Shown one piece after another: positions 1 through 6,523 of a DNA stretch of 23,948 bases. The notes beneath the pieces were generated by a model. The model saw only the letters and a list, made by a program, of their open reading frames with translations, was not told the origin of the DNA and made no database searches. The position numbers and the translations under genes are program-made. Source of the stretch: Prevotellaceae bacterium (GTDB lineage: Bacteria; Bacteroidota; Bacteroidia; Bacteroidales; UBA932); the NCBI GenBank assembly GCA_031259805.1, contig JAIRKX010000050.1, positions 1 through 23,948 on the forward strand, in the 5' to 3' direction. Every line of letters starts with the position of its first letter. Position 1 is the stretch's first letter.

Positions 1-78
1 AATACGACAAAATTTTATTAATCATAACTTACTGCTATACAAATATGTTATTCGTTGCAACAAAGCCACTCTTAGTTC

Positions 79-381
79 TTAGTTCATTGTGTTGCGCTCG
101 TTCCTCGCGCACGCAGCGGAGGAATCTGCTCCTTGACGCAAGGCCGTACAAAGCGCCCGGTGCAGAGAATTTTCTATCAACCAGTGAAAACGAATATATC
201 TTAGATGCGTCAGCCCTGGTGGATACCCATAACGCCGAACCCTGTTCCGTATCATATTACCTCCTTTTATCCCATACTTCCGGCTAACTTCGTGTACGCT
301 TAATCCGGTTCTTATTTTTTCTACCATTTACTGCTTAAAGCAAATACTGTTCCGATAGTTCTTCTTTGCATATCTTGGCAT
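79..381 (-). pseudogene. Broken IS3-type transposase OrfA remnant
   Basis: Read on the minus strand from an ATG at 381, the frame gives a short basic N-terminus ending CFKQ, then an in-frame TAA at 330-328, then MVEKIRTGLSVHEVSRKYGI and KGGNMIRNRVRRYG. The GLSVxEVxRKYGIKGG pattern is the helix-turn-helix core of OrfA/IS3-type transposase N-terminal domains, which bind the element ends. A purine-rich ribosome site (AGGAGA) lies just before 381. Similarity fades after about position 226; the remaining codons down to 79 do not look like transposase and partly read through repeat-like DNA. There is no OrfB/DDE domain. The stop codon and the loss of everything downstream make this a dead fragment. 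The family is inferred from the HTH pattern only; the exact IS group is not assigned. Confidence 0.6.
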
Positions 382-431
382 CTTTTCTCCTCTTTTAGGG
401 GTCAACCTGAGTCAGGGACAGGACTGTCTGT
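382..431 (-). mobile_element. Possible terminal segment of the degraded IS
   Basis: The 50 bases just outside the transposase remnant carry the sequence GTCAACCTGAGTCAGGGACA, which in the minus orientation directly precedes the OrfA ribosome site. In IS3-type elements the terminal inverted repeat lies a few tens of bases before orfA, so this is the position where an element end would be expected. No matching second end and no target-site duplication are visible in the window, so the boundary is a guess. Confidence 0.3.
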
Positions 432-497
432 TCTCAACAATATATTATCTTACCATTAAATTTAGAAATACATACCTGTTTATTCTTGGCTTCTTTT

Positions 498-505
498 TAC
501 TTTTG
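498..505 (+). promoter_or_regulatory. Bacteroidota -7 box for the DUF47-PiT pair
   Basis: TACTTTTG matches the Bacteroidota TAnnTTTG -7 element. It lies 24 bases before the ATG of the DUF47 gene, leaving a short leader. A T-rich stretch around 477-482 sits at about the right distance for a weak -33 element, but no clean TTTG is present there. Confidence 0.5.
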
Positions 506-529
506 TAATTCTAAACCAAAAAATGTTTT

Positions 530-1180
530 ATGAAACTCAACTCGGTTTTTAGAAAATTAATCCCGCAAGGGAATAAGTTCTACCCCATATTAAGCGATAT
601 GTCCGACAACTTGTTAAGTTGTTCGGGGATATTTACGGAATTAACCCGGGCTACCGATAAAGAAGTCCGCAGAAATCTGTATACACAAATCAAACAATTG
701 GAAACACAGGGCGACAAGTATCTTGGCCTGCTTTTCGATGAGTTGAACAACACGTTCATTACGCCGTTCGACCGCGAAGACCTTAACGCATTGGGCGAAA
801 AAATGGACGATGTGCTCGACTGCATGAACAGCGCCGCCAAACGGGTTGTCTTGTACCAGCCCGACATTATGCCCGAGCAATCCGCGCAACTGGCATTGTT
901 ACTGCAAAAAGGCTGCGAACTGATACGGACAGCCGTCAACGAGTTGGATACCATGAAAAAAAGTCCGAAATCAGTCAAGGAAATTTGCGCCAAATTGCAC
1001 AAGGTGGAAAATGAAGCCGACGATGTGTATGAACATTTTATCCTGAATATTTTTGAAACGGAAAGAAATGCCATCGTATTGGTAAAACTGAAAGAAATCA
1101 TGCAGGAAATCGAGCGCGCCACCGACAAAGCCGACAGCGTGGGTAAGATTATCAAAACCATCGTAGTAAAATACGCATAA
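530..1180 (+). CDS. DUF47 (PhoU-like) phosphate transport accessory protein
   Basis: This 216-residue protein is predicted to be all-helical, soluble and rich in charged residues, with no signal peptide or membrane segment. Its length and pattern (N-terminal FRKLIPQGNKFYPILSD, a central DREDLNALGEKMDDVLD, and a C-terminal ERATDKADSVGKIIKTI) fit the DUF47/PhoU_div family (Pfam PF01865). Members commonly sit directly upstream of PiT phosphate transporters and are thought to modulate them; the mechanism is not established. Here it precedes a PiT gene by 26 bases on the same strand, so the two are very likely one transcript from the promoter at 498-505. The ATG at 530 is the first start after that promoter. 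Family assignment is firm; the regulatory role is from family context. Confidence 0.9.
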   Translation: MKLNSVFRKLIPQGNKFYPILSDMSDNLLSCSGIFTELTRATDKEVRRNLYTQIKQLETQGDKYLGLLFDELNNTFITPFDREDLNALGEKMDDVLDCMNSAAKRVVLYQPDIMPEQSAQLALLLQKGCELIRTAVNELDTMKKSPKSVKEICAKLHKVENEADDVYEHFILNIFETERNAIVLVKLKEIMQEIERATDKADSVGKIIKTIVVKYA

Positions 1181-1206
1181 TGACCGATTAATTTACTTTC
1201 CCCGTT

Positions 1207-2229
1207 ATGACTTTACTGGTAATTATTATCATTCTTGCGCTTCTTTTCGATTATATTAACGGTTTTCACGACGCGGCTAATTCTATTGCAACGATTGTAT
1301 CGACCAAGGTTCTAACACCGCTTTGGGCTGTCATCTGGGCGGCGGCATTTAATTTTGTCGCTTTTTTTATTGCCAAATATGTGATTGGAGAATTTGGCAT
1401 TGCCAATACCGTTGCCAAAACCGTCATGGAGCAGTTTATTACATTGCCGGTGATTCTTTCCGGTTTGCTGGCGGCGATCAGTTGGAATTTACTGACATGG
1501 TGGTTCGGCATCCCCTCGTCTTCGTCGCACACACTGATTGGCGGCTTTGCAGGGGCGGCCATTGTGAGCAGTTTAAGTTTCGGCGCTATCCATACGGGCG
1601 TAGTGATGCGTATCGCCTCGTTTATTATTCTGGCGCCGCTCATCGGGATGATTACCTCCATTCTTATTACGACCGCCGTATTTTGGATTTGCCGACGGTC
1701 GAACCCGCATAAGGCCAATAAATGGTTCAAGCGATTGCAATTGGTCTCGTCAGGCTTATTCAGCATTGGGCATGGGTTGAACGATTCACAAAAAGTCATG
1801 GGAATTATTGCTGCCGCTTTATTTGCCGCCTATCAGGAAGGCCTTCCTCTCGGCATTTCCGATATTACCGCTATTCCCACCTGGGTGCCGTTTGCATGCT
1901 TTTCCGTTATTGCCTTGGGAACGATGTCAGGTGGCTGGCGCATTATCAAAACAATGGGGTCGCGCATCACCAAAGTAACGCCGCTCGAAGGTGTAGTAGC
2001 CGAAACAGCCGGCGCGCTGACCTTGTTTTTGACCGAAATATTGAAAATTCCGGTAAGCACGACCCATACAATTACGGGTGCTATTGTCGGTGTGGGTGCG
2101 GTTAAGCGACTATCAGCTGTCCGGTGGGGGATTACCGTTAATCTGCTTTGGGCATGGGTGCTGACTATTCCGGTCAGCGCGTTGTTGGCCACTATATTTT
2201 ACATATTGATATCTCCGCTTTGTAGTTGA
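1207..2229 (+). CDS. pit: PiT-family inorganic phosphate transporter
   Basis: A 340-residue, highly hydrophobic inner-membrane protein with about ten membrane segments. PiT proteins import phosphate, usually as a metal-phosphate complex, in symport with protons or sodium. The two inverted halves each show the family signatures: GFHDAANS at residues 19-26 and GHGLNDSQK at 188-196, each followed by a second conserved loop, GIPSSSSHTL at 101-110 and IPVSTTHTIT at 271-280. Length is typical for a short bacterial PiT without a large central loop. It follows the DUF47 gene by 26 bases, the usual partner arrangement. The 196-base AT-rich gap after it holds the promoter of the next operon; no strong terminator was recognised. 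The coupling ion cannot be told from sequence. Confidence 0.93.
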   Translation: MTLLVIIIILALLFDYINGFHDAANSIATIVSTKVLTPLWAVIWAAAFNFVAFFIAKYVIGEFGIANTVAKTVMEQFITLPVILSGLLAAISWNLLTWWFGIPSSSSHTLIGGFAGAAIVSSLSFGAIHTGVVMRIASFIILAPLIGMITSILITTAVFWICRRSNPHKANKWFKRLQLVSSGLFSIGHGLNDSQKVMGIIAAALFAAYQEGLPLGISDITAIPTWVPFACFSVIALGTMSGGWRIIKTMGSRITKVTPLEGVVAETAGALTLFLTEILKIPVSTTHTITGAIVGVGAVKRLSAVRWGITVNLLWAWVLTIPVSALLATIFYILISPLCS

Positions 2230-2311
2230 TTCGTTTTTAATGATATATGGCGAATAAGAAATTATATAATGATGCCTAAATAACATTTAAATACGGCAAC
2301 AATGGTAAAAC

Positions 2312-2344
2312 TTTTTTTTAATTCAAAAAAAAAACATACCTTTG
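2312..2344 (+). promoter_or_regulatory. Promoter of the exbB-tonB operon
   Basis: TACCTTTG at 2337-2344 matches the TAnnTTTG -7 element. A T-run at 2312-2319 lies about 17-20 bases upstream, where the -33 TTTG would be. The 5' leader to the exbB ATG at 2426 would be about 75 bases and is very A-rich with no Shine-Dalgarno-like sequence, as is common in Bacteroidota. Confidence 0.6.
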
Positions 2345-2425
2345 ACGCTTCAATTTGTAAAATAGTTACAATAAAATTTTAATTAAATAAATAAAAGTAA
2401 ATAAAAAACAAAAAAAGTAAACATT

Positions 2426-3244
2426 ATGAAAAAAACTAAAACCCAAAAAAGTGGTAGCGGTAAAAAAAGCCTTGGAATTTCTGCATTCCCGATCATTATT
2501 ATGTGCGCCGTTTTAGCCTACGTGATTTACCAGTACGTGTATGGCGATTCGTCACACTTTGTTAATGGGGATCCGAATAACCATCCTGTGCAGGGAGACT
2601 TGTTGGGCACCATTTACAAAGGGGGGATTATCGTACCGGTTATTCAAACCTTGTTGCTAACCGTATTGGCCTTGAGTGTAGAGCGTTTCTTCGCCATCAG
2701 CAAAGCCAAAGGGAAAAAGAATTTGCAAAAGTTTGTCGTAGCTGTCAAAACATCCCTCGATCAGAACGATGTGGAAAGCGCCAGTGCATTGTGCGATGCG
2801 CAACAGGGCAGCGTAGCTAACGTAGTAAAAAGTTCGTTGAGAACCTACTCCGAAGTAAGCGCCAATCCGCAACTGACAAAAGAAGAACGCCAGTTGGCTC
2901 TCCGCAAAGACTTGGAAGAAGCCACCATGTTGGAACTTCCGGCATTGGAACAAAATCTTCCGGTAGTAGCAACAATTACCACGTTAGGCACGTTGATGGG
3001 ACTGCTCGGGACGGTTATCGGGATGATCCGGTCGTTTGCCGCGTTGGCAGGCGCAGGTGGAACGGACTCCATCGCCCTCTCTACCGGTATTTCCGAAGCA
3101 TTGGTAAACACCGCTTTCGGTATTGCAACAGGGGCTTGCGCGGTCATTTCATACAACTACTTTACAACAAAAATTGACGGCATTACGCATAGTATTGACG
3201 AAATCGGCGCTTACTTAGTACAAACGTTCTCCGGCGACAAATAA
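2426..3244 (+). CDS. exbB: ExbB/TolQ/MotA-family proton channel subunit
   Basis: A 272-residue inner-membrane protein that, with ExbD, forms the proton-driven motor energising TonB. It has a basic N-terminus, a membrane segment near residues 15-38, a second near 66-90 ending VERFFAI, a cytoplasmic helical region of about 90 residues, and two further membrane segments near 183-208 (TLGTLMGLLGTVIGM) and 222-247. The TLGxxGTVxGM pattern is the MotA/TolQ/ExbB signature. The extra N-terminal hydrophobic segment and the loop after it (YGDSSHFVNGDP) make it longer than the 244-residue E. coli protein, as usual in Bacteroidales. First gene of the operon exbB-exbD-exbD-tonB-pstS-TPR, with its own promoter about 80 bases upstream. 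Confidence 0.93.
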   Translation: MKKTKTQKSGSGKKSLGISAFPIIIMCAVLAYVIYQYVYGDSSHFVNGDPNNHPVQGDLLGTIYKGGIIVPVIQTLLLTVLALSVERFFAISKAKGKKNLQKFVVAVKTSLDQNDVESASALCDAQQGSVANVVKSSLRTYSEVSANPQLTKEERQLALRKDLEEATMLELPALEQNLPVVATITTLGTLMGLLGTVIGMIRSFAALAGAGGTDSIALSTGISEALVNTAFGIATGACAVISYNYFTTKIDGITHSIDEIGAYLVQTFSGDK

Positions 3245-3279
3245 CAGGTTTATTGTGTAATAGTGGAATAGTTTATTGT

Positions 3280-3303
3280 TTATTTAATTTGTTATTTAAT
3301 TTG
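3280..3303 (+). repeat. Perfect 12-bp tandem duplication in the exbB-exbD gap
   Basis: TTATTTAATTTG occurs twice in direct succession (3280-3291 and 3292-3303). It lies in the 205-base gap between exbB and the first exbD, the only sizeable gap in an operon whose other gaps are 7 to 15 bases. No exact TAnnTTTG box was found here. Confidence 0.75.
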
Positions 3304-3449
3304 AATCGTGGAGGTGTTGGGTTGGTTATCATTCAGTCTTGTTTGGTCAGGTGGTAAAAATAATGGAGAGTGATAAGCAGCCCGACGCTGAAACGATGGA
3401 TTGCCAGAAAAAGTAAACAATCAATATCCCACAATATCAACAAACAGCT

Positions 3450-4052
3450 ATGAGTAAGAAAATAAAAAAGAAATCTACCTTTATTGACATGACTGCCATG
3501 AGCGATGTGACAGTGCTGTTGTTGACATTCTTTATGTTGACCGCGACGTTCGTGCAGAAAGAGCCGGTACAGGTAAATCCGCCACAATCGGTGTCGGAAA
3601 TTAAGATACCGGAAACAAACATTGTGTCGGTATTGGTAGAGCCTAACGGAAAAGTGTATATGTCGTTAGACAAACAACCCGACCGATGGGAAGTATTGCA
3701 AAAGATGGGCGAACACTACGGTATCACATTTACCGACGAAGAATTGAAAAAATTCAGCCTGCTCTCTTCTTTCGGCGCGCCTATCAATGTGATGAAAGAA
3801 TTTCTGGCTTTGCCTACAGACAAACAAGATAAAGAAATTGTAAACTTAGGGATTCCCTGTGACAGCACCAATAACCAGTTTCGCGAATGGATGCGTTATG
3901 CAAAAATCGTCAACCGCGATTTGGTGATTGCTATCAAAGCTGATGGCGGAACGCCCTATCCTTTAGTAAAAGACATCATGGAAACCCTTCAGGAATTAAA
4001 GGAGTATCGCTACAACCTGATTACTTCTTTAAAGAATGCGCCTGAAATTTAA
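3450..4052 (+). CDS. exbD: ExbD-family biopolymer transport protein (first copy)
   Basis: A 200-residue protein with a short basic cytoplasmic tail (MSKKIKKKSTF), one membrane helix at about residues 17-36 and a periplasmic domain. Asp19, in MSDVTVLLLTFFML, aligns with the membrane aspartate of ExbD (Asp25 in E. coli) that carries protons through the ExbB pore. The periplasmic part is larger than the usual ExbD of about 140 residues: residues about 80-140 form an insertion (HYGITFTDEELKKF and following) before the conserved C-terminal IKADGGTPYPLVKDIMETLQ. It is followed 15 bases later by a second, different ExbD. The ATG at 3450 directly precedes the basic tail and is the natural start. Confidence 0.9.
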   Translation: MSKKIKKKSTFIDMTAMSDVTVLLLTFFMLTATFVQKEPVQVNPPQSVSEIKIPETNIVSVLVEPNGKVYMSLDKQPDRWEVLQKMGEHYGITFTDEELKKFSLLSSFGAPINVMKEFLALPTDKQDKEIVNLGIPCDSTNNQFREWMRYAKIVNRDLVIAIKADGGTPYPLVKDIMETLQELKEYRYNLITSLKNAPEI

Positions 4053-4067
4053 AAACCAGCGAAAATT

Positions 4068-4727
4068 ATGGCAGAAATACAAGAAAAAGATAGTGGCGGA
4101 AAAAAAGGTAAGCAGAAAAAATTCAACGTTCGAGTGGATTTTACGCCGATGGTAGACATGAATATGTTGCTCATTACGTTTTTCATGCTTTGTACGACCA
4201 TGAGTAAACCGCAAACAATGGAAATCGCCATGCCGCGAAAGGATGTGAATATAGAGGAACAGGAAAAAATTAAAGATTCACGGGCGGTTACCGTATTGTT
4301 AGGGAAAAACGACAGGGTCTATTATTATTTGGGTATGCTCAAAACGGAAGACTATGAAAATCCCGATAAATTGGTGGAGACGAATTTCTCCGGCGATGAA
4401 AAAAGTTTACGCACCTTGCTGCTTGGGCGCAACCGCGAAGTCGTAGAGCAAATGAAAGAACTCAAATCCAAAAAGGAGAATCTGGAAGTTGCAGATTCGA
4501 CATACAAAAGGCTGTCTATTGAGATCAAGAAAAACAAGGAATCGCCGATTGTGATGATTAAAGCCTCGGAGTTTGCCACATACAGGAATCTGGTAGATGC
4601 GTTGGACGAAATGAATATTTGTAGCATTGGTACGTATGCTATTATGGATATTGCCCCCGGCGATTTACGGCTCTTATACAACAGCGACCCCACGGCAGGC
4701 TATGAAGTAGTAAAGGAAGAAAAATAA
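4068..4727 (+). CDS. exbD: ExbD-family biopolymer transport protein (second copy)
   Basis: A 219-residue protein with a Lys-rich N-terminal tail of about 19 residues, one membrane helix at about 28-45 (PMVDMNMLLITFFML) and a periplasmic domain. Asp30 is the counterpart of the proton-carrying ExbD aspartate. Residues about 125-160 are strongly charged and probably helical (QMKELKSKKENLEVA), an insertion absent from the short proteobacterial ExbD. The C-terminal IKASEFATYRNLVDALDEMN is the conserved ExbD periplasmic fold. It shares organisation but little sequence with the first copy, so the two are paralogues and not a recent duplication. It sits 15 bases after the first ExbD and 7 bases before tonB, so co-translation is likely. 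Confidence 0.9.
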   Translation: MAEIQEKDSGGKKGKQKKFNVRVDFTPMVDMNMLLITFFMLCTTMSKPQTMEIAMPRKDVNIEEQEKIKDSRAVTVLLGKNDRVYYYLGMLKTEDYENPDKLVETNFSGDEKSLRTLLLGRNREVVEQMKELKSKKENLEVADSTYKRLSIEIKKNKESPIVMIKASEFATYRNLVDALDEMNICSIGTYAIMDIAPGDLRLLYNSDPTAGYEVVKEEK

Positions 4728-4734
4728 TAAGACT

Positions 4735-5553
4735 ATGGCAAAAGAGATTAAAATAACCGGAAATGAATGGATTTCCCTTGTATTCGCAGGGAGAAACCAA
4801 GCGTATGGCGCGTATGACATTCGTAAAAACACGACCAAGCGCCATTTGATTGCCTATGTTGTCATCGTTTGTTTGGCGATTGTATTGATATTCCTTCCGC
4901 GCTTGATGGAATGGATTATTCCGCAAAAGGTAGATGATACCAATGAAGTGGTTACGTCGTTGTCGGACATTCAGATGGAAGTGCCCGAAGAAAACCTTGA
5001 CAAACAATTTGAAGCGCCGCCGCCACCGCCGTTGAAAAGTACTATTAAGTTTACCTCTATGCAAGTAGTGGAAGACGAGAAAGTGGCCGAAGAAGAAGAA
5101 GTGAAAACGATGGAAGAATTGGTCATTGCCAAAGAAGCCATTTCTATTGCCGACGTAGTAGGTACTGACGAATTAGAAGGAAAGGATATTGCCGATTTGG
5201 AAGAACACAAGGTTATTGTCGAAGCCAAAGAGGAAGTTTTCCTTGTCGGGGCGGTCGAGCAGAATCCGGAGTTTCCGGGCGGTATGGAAGCTTTGTATAA
5301 GTGGATCAACAACGAGATGAGGTATCCGGCGGCTGCGCAGGAAATGGGTATTGCGGGACGTGTTACTATGCAGTTCACAGTGTGGAAAGATGGCTCTATT
5401 CGCGATATTCAGGTGCTTCGTGGCGTAGAGACTTCGCTGGATAAAGAAGCCACGCGCGTGGTCGGGAAGATGCCCAAGTGGATTCCCGGAAAACAGGGCG
5501 GTCGTGAAGTATCGGTTCGTTATATCTTACCGATTGTATTCCAAATAAAATAG
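4735..5553 (+). CDS. tonB: TonB family energy transducer
   Basis: A 272-residue protein anchored by one membrane helix at residues 38-56. The cytoplasmic N-terminus (NEWISLVFAGRNQAYGAYDI) is the form usual in Bacteroidota TonB. The periplasmic spacer has five prolines at 95-99 and then a long Glu/Lys-rich stretch (about 112-160), in place of the long Pro-Glu/Pro-Lys spacer of E. coli TonB. The C-terminal TonB domain (about 168-272) starts PEFPGGMEALYKWI and contains YPAAAQEMGIAGRV and a final IPGKQGGREVSVRY. It would contact TonB boxes of outer-membrane receptors such as SusC-type transporters and pull them open using energy from ExbB/ExbD. It lies within the operon, 7 bases after exbD and 9 bases before the PstS-like gene. 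Confidence 0.92.
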   Translation: MAKEIKITGNEWISLVFAGRNQAYGAYDIRKNTTKRHLIAYVVIVCLAIVLIFLPRLMEWIIPQKVDDTNEVVTSLSDIQMEVPEENLDKQFEAPPPPPLKSTIKFTSMQVVEDEKVAEEEEVKTMEELVIAKEAISIADVVGTDELEGKDIADLEEHKVIVEAKEEVFLVGAVEQNPEFPGGMEALYKWINNEMRYPAAAQEMGIAGRVTMQFTVWKDGSIRDIQVLRGVETSLDKEATRVVGKMPKWIPGKQGGREVSVRYILPIVFQIK

Positions 5554-5562
5554 CGTTTAAAA

Positions 5563-6510
5563 ATGGTAAATAGATGGTATAAGCCGATAGGGTGGTTTTT
5601 ACTGTGTTTACTGTTGGTGGCTTGTAAAGGGAACAGGAGTGCGTCGGAAGAAACTTTGTTTAGCGGCGTTATTCGTATCGCGGTCGACGAGACATTAGCG
5701 CCGGTGATGCAGGAAGAGTTGGATGTATTTGAAGCGCAATATGTGTTAGCGGGGATTATTCCCCGCTACACGAATGAATTGGAAGCAATGAACCTGTTGA
5801 TGATGGATAGCATCCGCTTTGTCGTAGCGACGCGCCCCTTTTCGGAAGGTGAGCTAAAGACGTTGCGTAGTCGCAAGTTTATTCCACAATCCGTTAAAAT
5901 TGCTACGGACGGTTTAGCGCTAATCGTCCACAAAAGCAATGCCGATTCGATTATGAGCGTATCGACATTGCAGAAGATATTTTCCGGTCAGGTAACCACA
6001 TGGAAGGAATTGTTTCCCCATCGGAAAGCGCAACCGATTTACGTGGTGTACGACAATCCCAACTCCAGTACCGTACGTTATGTGATGGATTCGATTTGCC
6101 GGGACGAGACGCTGTCGAAACAGTCGTATGCGGCGGGGAGTAACCCGAAGGTGATAGAATATGTGGCGCGGACACCGAACGCCATCGGCGTGATCGGTGT
6201 GAACTGGATTAGTGAAGAGCAGGATTCGGTGAGTCGGGAATTTTCGGCGAGTATTCAGGTCGTGCGGGTAAGCAGGGACGAAAATCCGACGTACGAAAAC
6301 AGTTGCCAACCCTACCAATATTACCTGTATACCGGCCAATACCCGTTTCGGCGAGATATTTACATTAATTTAAATGACCCGCGTAGCGGCTTGCCGTCGG
6401 GACTGACGAGTTTTATTACGTCGGCAAGGGGGCAGCGGATTATTTTAAAAGCAGGATTGCTGCCGGCCACTATGCCGGTCAATGTCGTCCACACAAGAGA
6501 TAATTTATAA
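5563..6510 (+). CDS. PstS-like periplasmic binding lipoprotein
   Basis: A 315-residue protein with a lipoprotein signal: basic start, hydrophobic core, and lipobox LLLVAC with Cys21 as the lipidated residue. The rest fits the PBP-like/PstS family (PF12849): first loop VDETLAPVMQEELDVF (about 41-56), VVATRPFSEGELKTL, the hinge region TDGLALIVHKSNAD, and STLQKIFSGQVTTWKEL (about 134-150). The loop YDNPNSSTVRYVM (153-165) occupies the place of the PstS RxDGSGT phosphate loop, but the Arg and the DGSGT string are not kept. No pstC, pstA or pstB is nearby; the gene sits 9 bases after tonB and 13 bases before a TPR gene. This placement is common in Bacteroidales. Whether it binds phosphate is doubtful; a structural or sensory role in the Ton complex is an inference. 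Confidence 0.82.
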   Translation: MVNRWYKPIGWFLLCLLLVACKGNRSASEETLFSGVIRIAVDETLAPVMQEELDVFEAQYVLAGIIPRYTNELEAMNLLMMDSIRFVVATRPFSEGELKTLRSRKFIPQSVKIATDGLALIVHKSNADSIMSVSTLQKIFSGQVTTWKELFPHRKAQPIYVVYDNPNSSTVRYVMDSICRDETLSKQSYAAGSNPKVIEYVARTPNAIGVIGVNWISEEQDSVSREFSASIQVVRVSRDENPTYENSCQPYQYYLYTGQYPFRRDIYINLNDPRSGLPSGLTSFITSARGQRIILKAGLLPATMPVNVVHTRDNL

Positions 6511-6523
6511 ATAGTAAAAAGAT

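Noticed and set aside
580..1161. 193-codon minus-strand open frame
   Set aside because: Antisense to the DUF47 gene; Ser/Leu-rich translation without recognisable motifs.
3363..3416. 17-residue open frame between exbB and exbD
   Set aside because: Too short to support as a gene without conservation data; no ribosome site stands out. Mentioned only as part of the unusual gap.
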